NCBI GenBank assembly: GCA_016718135.1
Contig: JADKEF010000014.1
Location: 1-15,585 of the forward strand
Length of the DNA stretch: 15,585 nucleotides
Source of the DNA: Acidobacteriota bacterium
Lineage (GTDB): Bacteria; Acidobacteriota; Blastocatellia; Pyrinomonadales; Pyrinomonadaceae
Direction of reading: 5' to 3'
Of the stretch, positions 1-8,602 are shown in pieces. The notes beneath the pieces are model-generated. The model worked only from the letters and a program-made list of their open reading frames with translations. It searched no databases and was not told the DNA's origin. Every line of letters begins with the position of its first letter. The stretch's first letter is position 1. A program made the position numbers and the translations under genes.

Positions 1-310
1 TGATCCAATAATTATTCCATCAACTCCCAGTTTGTTTAATTCAACAACATCTACCTTTGTTCTTATTCCACCGCCGAACTCAATTTTCAGATTTGTTTTA
101 TTTTAATTTCTTCAATAATTTTAATCGTATTTATTTTGCCATTCCTTGAACCAGAAAGATCAACGATATGAAGCCACTCAAATCCAAAATCATTATAAAT
201 CTTGCTTGTTCTAGTGGAGTTTTATTGTAGCTTACTGCTGATTCAAACTCACCTTTGGAAAGCCTTACAACTTTTCCATCTATTATATCTATTGCCGGAA
301 TTTTTAACAT
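1..310 (-). CDS. hisA: HisA, ProFAR isomerase (partial, C-terminus outside window)
   Basis: 1-(5-phosphoribosyl)-5-[(5-phosphoribosylamino)methylideneamino]imidazole-4-carboxamide isomerase, the cytoplasmic Amadori rearrangement step of histidine biosynthesis. The N-terminus reads MLKIPAIDIIDGKVVRLSKG, with the catalytic Asp in the first beta strand (AIDII). After a frameshift near 200 comes WLHIVDLSGSRNG, and after a second near 100 comes KIEFGGGIR, the phosphate-binding strand of the (beta/alpha)8 barrel, then GVDGIIIGS. The ATG at 310 lies 3 bases after the hisH stop, so translation is probably coupled. Only about the first 100 of roughly 240 residues are in the window. Both frame breaks fall at A/T-rich runs and look like sequencing errors. 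Related HisF is excluded by the IPAIDIIDGKVVRL start, which is typical of HisA. Confidence 0.93.
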
Positions 311-313
311 AAT

Positions 314-890
314 TCAATAAAGTTTTTTTAATAATTGTAGTCCAATTTTTCCCGATTTTTCGGGATGAAATTGAACTCCATAAAAATTATTTTTATTAAT
401 TGCAGAACTAAAAACAATATCATATTCAGTTGATGCAATAGTATATTCTGTAATTGGAACGTAATATGAATTAGCAAAATAAAATGTAGCACCGCTTTCA
501 ATAATTGTAAAAAGTTTATTTTGATTTTTATATTCTACTTTATTCCATCCCATATGAGGAACTTTTACTTTTGATGAATCAAATTGTTTGACCACCACTT
601 TTAAAACATCTAAACATTTAGTATTTCTTTCTTCTGAAAATGTGGCCAGCAATTGCATTCCAAGACAAATTCCCAAAAGCGGTTTCTGAGTTGATTTTAT
701 TGACTCAATTATTTTTCTCTTTTAGTTTAATCATTGCTGAAGTTGCTTCACCAACTCCAGGAAAAATAATTTTATCTGCAAAATTAATTACTTCACTTTT
801 ATTGGTGATAATATATTCTGAGTTTAGATCATCTAATGCATTCGCAACTGATTTTAAATTCCCAGCACCGTAATCAATTAATGCAATCAT
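314..890 (-). CDS. hisH: HisH, imidazole glycerol phosphate synthase glutaminase subunit
   Basis: Class I glutamine amidotransferase subunit that passes ammonia to HisF to form imidazole glycerol phosphate and AICAR. The start MIALIDYGAGNLKSVANAL and the oxyanion segment FPGVGEA are typical. After one frameshift near 716-722 the nucleophile Cys appears in LLGICLGMQLL, followed by LPHMGWNKV-like sequence (here VPHMGWNKV), FYFANSYY, and the catalytic His and Glu in YGVQFHPEKSG. Length (about 192 aa) matches the family. The ATG at 890 overlaps the hisB stop as ATGA, so this start is well supported and coupling is likely. The partner hisF is not in the window and is expected beyond the left edge after hisA. 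Confidence 0.95.
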
Positions 891-1475
891 ATAATTCCTT
901 TTGTTGATGGAATTCTTCCATTATTACGTTCGTCTAATCTGCAAGCTTCATTTAACGCTTTCGCAAAAGACTTAAATATTGCTTCAATTTTATGATGATC
1001 ATTTTTACCTTTTACTTTTATGTAAATATTTGCTTTTAATCCGCTTGCCAAACCTCTAAAAAAATTCTTCAGCTAATTCTGTAGGAAATTCTCCGACTAA
1101 TTCTCTTTCAAATTTCGCTTTAAATTTAAGATAGAAACGATCACCCAAATCTATTACGCAAAGTACCTGATTCATCCATCGGCACATAATACCCATAACG
1201 TTGAATTCCTTTTTATCTCCAAAGTGCTTTTAGTAAAAACTTCACCTAAAGTTATTCCAACATCTTCAACCGTATGGTGTTCATCAACATGTAAAATCTC
1301 CATCGACATGAATATCCAAATCAATATTTCCATGCTTTGCAATTTGTTCAAGCATGTGATCAAAGAATCCAATTCCGGTATTTATTTTTGATTCACCAGT
1401 TCCATCAATATTTACAGAGATATTTATTTTTGTTTCTTTTGTTTCACGAATTGCTTCTGCTTTTCTCTGAATCAT
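887..1475 (-). CDS. hisB: HisB, imidazoleglycerol-phosphate dehydratase
   Basis: Mn-dependent dehydration of imidazole glycerol phosphate to imidazole acetol phosphate. From the ATG at 1475: RKAEAIRETKETKI, then DGTGESKINTGIGFFDHML and AKHGNIDLDIHVDGD. After a break, the metal-binding motif DEHHTVEDVGITLGE follows, and later blocks read YVPMDESGTLRVIDLGDR, ELVGEFPTELAEEFF, KGKNDHHKIEAIFKSFAKAL and GRIPSTKGII before the stop. The second HH motif (NDHHKIEA) is the other metal site. The reading frame breaks several times (around 1080, 1165, 1215 and 1305). At about 195 aa this is the stand-alone dehydratase without the N-terminal histidinol-phosphatase domain of enterobacterial HisB, so histidinol phosphatase must be encoded elsewhere. 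Confidence 0.95.
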
Positions 1476-1485
1476 AATTTTCTTC

Positions 1486-2530
1486 TCATAATATTTCTTT
1501 TAGTTTTGCTAAAAATATTTTGTTTTCTTTGCGTACCAATTGAAATACGCAAACAATTTTCTAAGTTAAGTTGATTGCTTCTGTTTCTAATTATTACACC
1601 TTTAGCAGCTAATTTATTATAAACATCAGTTGCGTTTTTAATTTTGAATAATATAAAGTTTGCATCACTTTGATAAACTTTTGAACTTGTTTAATTTTCT
1701 TCAATTCAATAACTAATTTTTCTTTTTCTGAATTTAACTTTTTTACAAAACTATTTTCTTTTTTACGTTTGATAAAGCATCCAAAATTGTATTTGAGGTT
1801 AATTTATTCAGATTATATGGCGCTTTAATTTTAAATAATAAGTTTGTAATAAATCCATCAGCAACTGAATATCCACAACGTATTCCAGCCAAACCCCATG
1901 CTTTTGAAAATGTTCTTATAATTACTAAATTTTTATTTTTTTTAAACTCGTCTATGAATGATTGATTTTCATTAAAGTCAATGTAGGCTTCATCAATTAC
2001 AACAATTCCATTAAATTTATTTACAATTTCTAAAACATTATTTTTTGAAAGTAAATTTGCGGTTGGATTATTTGGTGAACATATAGAAAATTATTTTTTG
2101 TATTTTTTGAATTGCACCTAAAATTGTTTTTACTTCAACTTGAAATTTTTTATCAAGAGGAATTGAAATAGTTTCAACATCATTAACATCACATGCAACT
2201 TTGTACATTCCGTAAGTCGGTTCCGGAATTAAAACCGAATCCTTTTGCGGTTCGCAAAATATTCTTATCCGCAAATCTATTATTTTCATCCGAGCCAACA
2301 CCGAAAAATAAATTCTTTGCGAAACATTTAGATATTTAGGAAAGTTTTTCCGTAGTTTATTTTGTGCCGGATCGGGATATCTATTCAATTGCAAATTGTG
2401 TTCATCTTTCAATTACACTTCCTAAACTGTTTTCATTTGCATCTAGTAAAATTCCTTCAAGAAAAGAATCTCTCGCAGAAGTATATGGTTTTAAATTTAA
2501 AATATTTTTTCTTACCAATTTTTCAATCAT
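1486..2530 (-). CDS. hisC: HisC, histidinol-phosphate aminotransferase
   Basis: PLP-dependent class I/II aminotransferase converting imidazole acetol phosphate and glutamate to histidinol phosphate. Readable blocks in order: MIEKLVRKNILNLKPYTSAR, LLDANENSLGS, LNRYPDPAQNKLR, FGVGSDE-like sequence, RIFCEPQKDSVLIPEPTYGM (long loop), VVIDEAYIDFN, then RTFSKAWGLAGIRCGYS, which holds the PLP-binding Lys, and near the end ENCLRISIGT. Several frameshifts separate the blocks, mostly at A/T runs. The ATG at 2530 overlaps the hisD stop as ATGA. The span (about 348 aa) is normal. The stop at 1486-1488 leaves a 10-base gap to hisB, with a GAGAAG ribosome binding site there. Confidence 0.93.
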
Positions 2531-3858
2531 TGTTCCAGCCTTATTTTTACTGCATTTGCATGAGCTTGTAATTTTTCTGCATTTGCCAACTCAATAACAG
2601 TTTTCGATATTTTCTTTAATCCGTCTTTGCTTAATTCTTGAAATGTAATTCCCTTCATAAATTGTTCAACTGAAACTCCACCAATTGATTTTGCATATCC
2701 ATATGTTGCAAGTGAATGATTTGTTCCGGATGCATAATCTCCAACACTTTCCGGTGAATATTGTCCTATGAATACTGAAACCTGCATCTTGAATATTTGA
2801 TATTTTCGATTTTGCATTTTTAAAGTTCATTAGCAAATGTTCCGGTGCATATAAATTACTAAATTCAATTGCTTCTATTATATTTTCAAAAATAATTACA
2901 AATGAATTTTCTAATGATTTATTTACAAATTCTTTCCGATCAAGATTTTCAGTTTGAATATTTATTTCATCAATAACTTTTTCACCTAAATTTTTACTTG
3001 TTGTGCAAAGAATTACTTGAGAATCATTTCCATGCTCTGCTTGAGAAAGTAAATCTGATGCAATAAATTTTGGATTTGCAGAATCATCAGCAATTTCCAA
3101 AACTTCACTTGGACCAGCAATCATATCAATTGCACATCCGTTTGGATCAATACTGACAAGCGCTTTAGCCGCTGCTACAAATTGATTTCCCGGACCAAAT
3201 ATTTTATCAACTTTTTAATTTTGCTTGTACCATCAGCCCTTAATCCGATTGCTTGAGCTCCTCCAACTTTGTAAAATTCTTTTATTCCTAATAATTTTGC
3301 AACATACAAAACTTCAGCGGTAATATTTTATTTGCTGGAGAGCAAACTACAATTCTGTTACATCCGGCAATTTTTGCTGGAATTGCAAGCATCATCAATG
3401 TTGATGGGAGTATTGCTGTTCCACCGGGAATGTAAGTCCAACATTCTCTATTGCTCTAAATTCTCGTGAGCAATTTATTCCTTTCATTGTTTCGATAGAA
3501 TATTTTTTAGGAAACTGTAATTTGTGGAATTTAGTAATATTTTGAACAGCTACTTTTACCGCTTTTTTAAATTCATTTGAAACAATCTTTTCACTTTGGA
3601 TAAATTCATTTTCAGTTACTTTAATTTGGTTGCCGGAAAATCCATCAAACTTTTTGCATAACTTAAAATGCTCTTTTAAACCATATTTTTTATATCAACC
3701 AAAATTATTGAATAATTTGATACGTTTTTGACATATCAATTGATGGACGTTGCAAAAGTTTTGTTTTTTGATTTTGAGTTAGTTTATTAAATATTATTGT
3801 TTTCTATATTAATTTCCTTGTTTTCTAGATTTCCGAGAAAAGTCTTCGGAAATGACAT
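2527..3858 (-). CDS. hisD: HisD, histidinol dehydrogenase
   Basis: Zn-dependent NAD oxidation of histidinol to histidine, the last pathway step. Blocks in order: KLLQRPSIDMS, YGLKEHFKLCKKFDGF, NVGLTFPGGTAILPST (expected xxPGG), FYKVGGAQAIGLRADGT, VDKIFGPGNQFVAAAK, IDMIAGPSEVLEIADD, SDLLSQAEHGNDSQ (Gln and His of the zinc site), LYAPEHL, GDYASGTNHSLATYGYAK and ISKTVIELANAEKL. At least five frameshifts interrupt them. The start is uncertain. Homology needs translation from about 3813, where AAGGA precedes a non-standard ATT. The first in-frame ATG is at 3858, three bases after the hisG stop and inside a palindromic repeat, and would add about 15 residues. The coordinates use that ATG. Confidence 0.93.
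3829..3857 (-). repeat. Palindromic hairpin element at the hisG-hisD junction
   Basis: A perfect 8-bp inverted repeat, ATTTCCGA (3829-3836) and TCGGAAAT (3846-3853), with a 9-base loop. On the minus strand it begins TGTCATTTCCGAAGA and ends TCGGAAATCTAG. It lies between the hisG stop and the hisD ribosome binding site. No T-run follows on the coding strand, so a terminator is unlikely, and would be odd inside an operon. The layout resembles short dispersed bacterial palindromes that start TGTCATTNCCG. Its TGTCATT end is shared with the elements at 6512-6552 and 11648-11708. Confidence 0.55.
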
Positions 3859-3861
3859 TGT

Positions 3862-4741
3862 TTATAGTTTTAAATATTCTACAAAAATTATATTTTCAAT
3901 TGGTAATGATAAAATTCAGAAGCACCGGCTTGTTTTAAATCTTCGGTAATTTCCAAAATTTATCTTCTCTTAATTACCGCATGAACTGCAAAAGTCCTTC
4001 ATCAGAAAGTGGTAAAATTGTTGGACTTTTAACGAAGGAATTATTTTTTATAATCTGTTCTAAAGAATCTTTTGGTACGTTCATCATTATGTATTTTGAA
4101 TTTCTTGCATTTTAGTGAAGATTCTATTCAACCAAAAGTTGTTAAAAATATTATTCAGTTCTCAAAATCATTTTCTAACTTTTTACTTTTTTATTAAAAC
4201 CGCTTGAGAATCTAGAATTTTAAAAGATTTTTTTTAATTTATTCAATTTCAAAGTGTTTCCGGTTGAAACCAAATCGCAATAAAATCAGCAACTCCAAGA
4301 GTTGGAGCAATTTCTACAGAACCGCTAATCTGAATTACTTTTGCCGAAATTTTATTTTCATCTAAAAAGTTATTTAAAATATTTGGATAGAAGTTGCGAT
4401 AGTTTTACTTTCCAAATCATTTATACTTTTAATTCTTCCTTTTCGGAATTCCCAATGACAATGAGCATTTTCCAAAACCCAATTTTTCACGAGTTCAACA
4501 TTTAATCCTTTTTCAAGCAAAACATTTTCTCCAACAATTCCAATATGCGCAACATTATCTTGAACATATTCCGGAATATCATCATCACGCAAAAAAGAAT
4601 ATCCAAATTAAAATTTGATGCAGTTACAAATAATCTATCTTGAAAATTTTCTATGTCAATTCCGCAACTTTTCAAAAGCTGCATTGATTTTTCATGCAAT
4701 CTGCCTTTTTTCTGAACTGCTAACTTTAAATTTTCTGCCAT
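3862..4741 (-). CDS. hisG: HisG, ATP phosphoribosyltransferase (long form)
   Basis: First and feedback-regulated step of histidine synthesis: ATP plus PRPP to phosphoribosyl-ATP. Start MAENLKLAVQKKGRLHEKS at 4741 is chosen because GAGGA lies 7 bases upstream; the in-frame ATG at 4756 lacks this. Blocks: LLKSCGIDIENFQDRLFVTA, RDDDIPEYVQDNVAHIGIVG, ENVLLEKGL, KLGFGKCSLSLGIPKGRIKS, ESKTIATS, SGSVEIAPTLGVADF, DLVSTGNTLKLN (PRPP loop), LDSQAVLIKK. The C-terminal regulatory domain follows: NSKYIMMNVPKDSLEQI, SPTILPLSDEG, ITEDLKQAGASEF, LPIENII. That makes it the long hexameric form, needing no HisZ. Around 4440-4495 one missing and one extra A shift the frame and restore it, strong evidence for homopolymer errors. 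First gene of the operon, directly behind the attenuator. Confidence 0.95.
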
Positions 4742-4756
4742 AATTTCCTCAAACAA

Positions 4757-4778
4757 AACCCCAACATTTGTCGGGGTT
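4757..4778 (-). terminator. Rho-independent terminator of the his leader (attenuator)
   Basis: On the minus strand AACCCC (4778-4773) and GGGGTT (4762-4757) pair perfectly; an inner GAC/GTT stretch gives two further pairs. TTGTTTG follows, making a U-rich tail UUUUGUUU. It stands 15 bases before the hisG ATG and after the His-rich leader ORF, which is the place for an attenuator, not for an ordinary gene-end terminator. The four consecutive G-C pairs stand out in this AT-rich region. Confidence 0.8.
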
Positions 4779-4821
4779 CTTTTATAAAATTTTTTACATC
4801 TTTATTTAAATTTCACCGACA
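4769..4821 (-). promoter_or_regulatory. Candidate antiterminator pairing of the his attenuator
   Basis: TGTCGG at 4821-4816, near the 3' end of the leader ORF, is perfectly complementary to CCGACA at 4774-4769, which includes the rising arm and loop of the terminator. The two structures are mutually exclusive. The geometry fits classical attenuation. A ribosome stalled at the His codons (4839-4850) leaves TGTCGG free to pair, so the terminator cannot form. A ribosome reaching the stop (4806-4808) covers TGTCGG, so the terminator forms. Six base pairs is short, so the pairing is inferred. Confidence 0.55.
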
Positions 4822-4874
4822 CTCACAAATTGTAAGTTATGGTGATGATGATATATTAAAGAAATGTTTTTCAT
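4806..4874 (-). CDS. hisL: His operon leader peptide, four consecutive His codons
   Basis: A 22-codon ORF starting ATG at 4874 and ending TAA at 4806. It reads MKNISLIYHHHH then NLQFVSVGEI. The four His codons (CAT CAT CAC CAT, 4850-4839) sit in the middle, followed by the antiterminator segment, the stop and the terminator hairpin before hisG. Runs of regulatory codons in a short ORF just before the matching biosynthetic operon are the hallmark of ribosome-mediated attenuation, as in enteric hisL. The role is to sense charged tRNA-His, and the peptide itself is presumably discarded. The only ribosome binding site is a poor GAAG. A promoter so close upstream suggests a nearly leaderless transcript. 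The ORF has no frameshift. Confidence 0.85.
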   Translation of the reverse strand: MKNISLIYHHHHNLQFVSVGEI

Positions 4875-4882
4875 AATTGCTT

Positions 4883-4912
4883 CAAAAATAGCTATAAATA
4901 TTTTAAAATCAA
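4883..4912 (-). promoter_or_regulatory. Bacteroidota-type promoter of the his operon
   Basis: The minus strand has TTG at 4912-4910, exactly 19 bases, then TATTTTTG at 4890-4883. This fits the Bacteroidota housekeeping consensus (TTTG or TTG at -33, N19, TAnnTTTG at -7). Transcription would start about 4-6 bases downstream, only a few bases before the leader ATG at 4874. AT-rich DNA makes chance matches common, but both boxes, the spacing and the location agree. Confidence 0.55.
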
Positions 4913-4989
4913 CTTAGTAATATTTGTAAAAAAAATAAATAATAATTAAATGTAATTTTATTCACAATAGTGCATTTATTAAAATTTAC

Positions 4990-5702
4990 TTAAAAATATG
5001 GAAGCATATTTCTCCAAGTCGGCCAATCATGTTTTACATCAAATCCCCAAAGATCAAGCCAATGTGGAATATTTTTTAATTTAAAATGTTTGATAATTTT
5101 ATAGCAGAATTTGGATCTTCAAAATCACCTTGACCAGAAGCAATTACAATTCCTATATTATTTCTCAATTTGATTGAGATAATTTTCATCATAAGAATTT
5201 GGTAAAAATCTATTGGTGAATTAAAATAAAACATGATCATCATAATAACCTTTTGCATAATATTTTAAATCATAAATTCCACTCATTGCAATTGTTCCTT
5301 TAAATACTTCGGGAATTCTAAAAAAGTATTTGCTGCATGATAAGCTCCAAGTGAAGCGCCGGTTGTAACAATTAGGAACTTTTCCGTTACAATTATTATA
5401 AATAAAAGGAACAACTTCTTCAATTATATATTGATTATATTGCCCGTGACGCAAAGATTTATGCGGCGGATACATTGAATTATTCAGCCAAGATTCATTA
5501 TTTATACTATTTATTGAAAAAACTTTAAACTTTCCTTCATTTATAAACCAAGAAATTGAATCAATTAATTGAAATCTTTCATATTCCAAAAAATCTGCGC
5601 CGGCTGTTGGAAACATTAATAACGGAGTTCCATAATCTTAAACAACAATTTCCATTTCCTTAAAATAAACTTGGGCTATACCACTTATAAATTTCTTTTC
5701 AT
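4990..5702 (-). CDS. Putative esterase, alpha/beta hydrolase fold
   Basis: Serine hydrolase of the putative-esterase (esterase D-like, PF00756-type) group; substrate unknown. The N-terminus MKRNL is followed after a shift by KWYSPSLFKEMEIVV, GDYGTPLLMFPTAGADFLEY, FKVFSINSINNESWLNN and EEVVPFIYNNCN. The nucleophile elbow reads TTGASLGAYHAAN (Gly-x-Ser-x-Gly). Then come FKGTIAMSGIYDLKYYAKG, YFNSPIDFLPN and IPHWLDLWGFDVKHDWP, whose HDWP supplies the likely catalytic His, ending MLPYF. About 237 aa, normal for the group. The start at 5702 is the nearest ATG consistent with the N-terminal block. No signal peptide, so probably cytoplasmic. It ends about 80 bases upstream of the his promoter on the same strand and is divergent from the lipoprotein gene. 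Four or more frameshifts. Confidence 0.85.
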
Positions 5703-5856
5703 ATAATTTTAATTTATGTTAAATAATTGTAAAATTATTTCATACTTAATGAAATTCAACTTTTAAATTTATATTTGTAAAAAATAAGTTTGTTAGATTA
5801 TGTTTAGAATTTCTAATTATATTATAAATAAATAATTTAACTGATTTGAGGAATCT

Positions 5857-6564
5857 ATGAAAATTAAAATACTTTTAGCCTTGTTAATTATTGCAGTAAG
5901 CATTATTGGATGTTTTTCATCAAGCGTTAAGGGAAGCGGAAATTCAGTAACCGAAGAAAGAACTTGGATTACGTTAGCAGAATTGAAGTTGATGGAAATT
6001 TTAATATCGAAATTACGAGTGGTGAAATTTCCAATCTAAAAATTGGAGTGGAAGATAATATTATTCCGCTTATCGAAACGAAAGTCGATGATGAAAAATT
6101 GACAATCAAAATGAAAGAAAAATTACAAATCTTAGAGAAGTAAGAATTAAAATTTCAACTCATGATTTAGTTGAATTGGAATCCGAAGGAAAAAGTAATA
6201 TAAAAGTTAAAGGCTTGAATACCGACGATTTGAACTTTCTAGCGATGAGGAAGTGAAATTCAATTGAAGGGAAAAGTTGATTACTTAAATGTTACAATGG
6301 ATGGAGAAGGAAAACTTTTAGCAAAAGATTTCTTTCCAAAATGCAACGGTTAATCTTTATGGTGATGGAAAAGCTGAAGTGAATGCCAGAAAATTATTGA
6401 AAGCTAAAGTTAAAGGTTCCGGTTCGGTTGATTATTATGGCGATCCGGAAGAAATTTCAATTGATACTTCAAAAGGCGGCGCAGTAAATAAAGTAAGTTT
6501 TATTTTCTTGATGTCATTTCAATTTTATTTATCTTCAAATATTGAAATGACATTTTTATTTTAA
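5857..6564 (+). CDS. Lipoprotein with GIN/DUF2807 adhesin-head-like domain
   Basis: Predicted exported lipoprotein; function unknown. Start MKIKILLALLIIAVSIIGC has a basic start, a hydrophobic stretch and a lipobox ending SIIGC (Cys about residue 19). The ATG at 5857 has GAGGA 6 bases upstream. After the Cys comes VKGSGNSVTEER, then across frameshifts VDGNFNIEITSGE-like sequence, LKIGVEDNIIPLIETKVDD, IKISTHDLVELESEGKSNIK, DYLNVTMDGEGKLLAKDF, ATVNLYGDGKAEVNAR and LKAKVKGSGSVDYYGDPEEI. Repeated G-D/S-G turns with short strands are typical of the DUF2807 (putative auto-transporter adhesin, head GIN) beta-helix domain common in Bacteroidota. The real C-terminus is probably near 6495 (KGGAVNK). 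The extension to 6564 runs through the palindrome and may come from a lost stop. Confidence 0.83.
6512..6552 (+). repeat. 12-bp perfect inverted repeat between lipoprotein gene and uvrB
   Basis: TGTCATTTCAAT (6512-6523) and ATTGAAATGACA (6541-6552) are perfect reverse complements around a 17-base A/T-rich loop, followed by TTTTTATTTT on the plus strand. This fits a weak Rho-independent terminator for the lipoprotein gene. The TGTCATT...AATGACA ends match those of the element at 11648-11708, so it may be a dispersed palindromic repeat. It ends only 18 bases before the uvrB ATG, leaving no room for a separate uvrB promoter downstream. Confidence 0.6.
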
Positions 6565-6570
6565 ACCAAC

Positions 6571-8602
6571 ATGAATAAATTTGAATTAGTATCTTCATAT
6601 AAACCTTCTGGGGATCAACCCGAAGCAATTAAACAGCTTACGGAAGGAATAAATTCCGGCGAAAAACATCAACTTTTGCTTGGTGTTACGGGAAGCGGAA
6701 AAACGTATACAATCTCAAATGTTATTGCAAATATTAATAAACCAACATTAATAATTTCTCATAACAAAACTTTAGCCGCACAATTGTATTCCGGAGTTCA
6801 AATCTTTTTCCCAAATAATGCCGTTGAATTTTTATCAGTTATTATGATTATTATCAGCCGGAAGCTTATGTTGTAAAACGCGATTTATATATCGAAAAAG
6901 ATTTTTCTGTAAACGAAGAAATTGACCGACTTAGGATTAAAAGCCACAACTTTATTAATTGAAGGAAGAAATGATGTTATAATTATTGCAAGCGTAAGCT
7001 GTATTTATGGAATCGAGCGCTTGATCAATATGCACAGCAAATTATATTTTTGAAAAAGGTGAGAATATTGAACGAAAAAAACTTTTGCGTTCTTTAATAG
7101 ATATTTATTATGTAAGAAATGATATAGAATTTACACGCGGAACTTTTAGAGCAAGAGGTGATGTTGTAGAAATAATTCCGGCATATCAATATGAAGAAGC
7201 AATTGCATAGAATTTTGGGATGACGAAATTGAAAAATTTCTTTAATTGATGCAATTACTGAGATTTTATTAAAGAAGTTGATTCTATTCCGGTTTATCCC
7301 GCAAAATATTTTGTTACTACAAAAGTCAAGTTACCAACGCAATTAAAACAATTGATGAAGAACTTAAAGAAAGATTAAAATATTATTGGGCAGAAGAAAA
7401 ATATTTGGAAGCTCAAAGAATTGAGCAAAGAACTCGTTATGATATTGAAATGATGAGAAATCGGATATTGTGCCGGAGTGGAAAATTATTCCAGACATAT
7501 GGATGCAAGACCTCCGGGTTCACGTCCTTCTTGTTTATTTGATTATTTTCCGAAAGATTATCTTTTAATAATTGATGAATCTCACGTAACGGTTTCGCAA
7601 ATTAGAGGAATGTATTTGGGTGATAAATCCAGAAAAGAAACTTTAGTTGAATTTGGATTTCGACTTCCTTCAGCTTTGGATAATCGTCCACTTAAATTTG
7701 AAGAATATGAAAATCTCACTAACCAAATTATTTATGTAAGCGCAACTCCCGGTGATTATGAAATGACAAAAACCGGCGGTGCATTTATTGAGCAAATTAC
7801 CCGTCCAACCGGACTTTTAGACCCGAAATTGAAGTTAGACCAATTAAAGGTCAAATCGATGATTTAATAGGTGAAATTAGAAATCGTTCAATAATTGGTG
7901 AACGTGTGTTAGTTACAACTTTAACAAAAAAAATGGCGGAGGATTTAACAGATTATTTAGATAAAATTAATATTAAAGTTCGATATATCCACAGCGATAT
8001 AGATGCATTGGAAAGAGTGGAAATAATTCGTGATTTAAGAATTGGTGATTTTGATGTTTTAGTCGGAGTAAATTTACTAAGAGAAGGCTTGGATTTACCA
8101 GAAGTTTCACTTGTTGCAATAATTGATGCAGATAAAGAAGGATTTTTAAGAAGTGAACGCCCGTTAATGCAAACTGCCGGAAGAACTGCAAGAAATGTGA
8201 ACGGAAGAGTATTATGTATGCAGATGTTATTACAAATTCAATGGCAAAAACTATTAAAGAAACAAACAGAAGAAGAATTCTTCAGCTTGAATATAATAAG
8301 GAAAATAATATTACTCCTAAAACAATATTTAAAAGTAGAGAAGATATTATTAATTCAACTTCAATTGCAGAATTAAGAAAAAAAGATCCGGGTAAAGAAA
8401 CTGCATTTGCTAAAGTTGCAGAGCCGGTTTTAAAATATATGACAAATGATCAGAAAAAAGATTTAATTGAACAACTTGAAGAAGAAATGTTAAACGCCGC
8501 CAAAGATTTGGAATTTGAAAAAGCCGGTAAGGGTGATTACGTGATGAAATTGAGAAATTAAAAAATGATCAAATAAAACTTTGCAAAAATTCTTTTAGTT
8601 AA
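6571..8602 (+). CDS. uvrB: UvrB, excinuclease ABC subunit B
   Basis: Central helicase-like subunit of nucleotide excision repair; receives damaged DNA from UvrA and recruits UvrC. Start MNKFELVSSYKPSGDQPEAI, then Walker A GVTGSGKTYT (residues about 39-48) and NKTLAAQLYS. After a shift, the beta-hairpin region reads SYYDYYQPEAYVVKRDLYIE, then IIIASVSCIYG. Later: FTRGTFRARGDVVEIIPAY, HMDARPPGSRPSCLFDYFP, IIDESHVTVSQIRGMYLGD (helicase motif II), VSATPGDYE (motif III), DFDVLVGVNLLREGLDLPE, IDADKEGFLRSERPL and QTAGRTARN (motif VI). The C-terminal UvrC-binding UVR motif reads DLEFEKA then RDEIEKLKNDQIK. About 677 aa, standard length. Around eight frameshifts, among them near 6830, 7020, 7210, 7460, 7840, 8205 and 8535. 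Stop at 8600 follows from the UVR frame. Confidence 0.96.

Noticed and set aside
351..364. CCCGA-TTTT-TCGGG hairpin near the 3' end of hisH
   Set aside because: It encodes the conserved HPEKSGKIG segment of HisH; coding constraint explains it.
640..873. Plus-strand ORF of 77 codons opposite hisH
   Set aside because: Antisense shadow of hisH; no recognisable protein features.
1172..1372. Separate small gene reading MDSLITCLNKLQ
   Set aside because: It is a mixture of frames of hisB; its second half contains the HisB motif VDEHHTVEDVG.
5770..5777. TATATTTG, a possible -7 box upstream of the lipoprotein gene
   Set aside because: No TTG at the right distance upstream; a single box is expected by chance in DNA this A/T-rich.
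6505..6570. LexA-type SOS operator in front of uvrB
   Set aside because: The palindrome has a 17-base spacer and does not resemble a LexA box known to me; kept only as a test in the uvrB finding.
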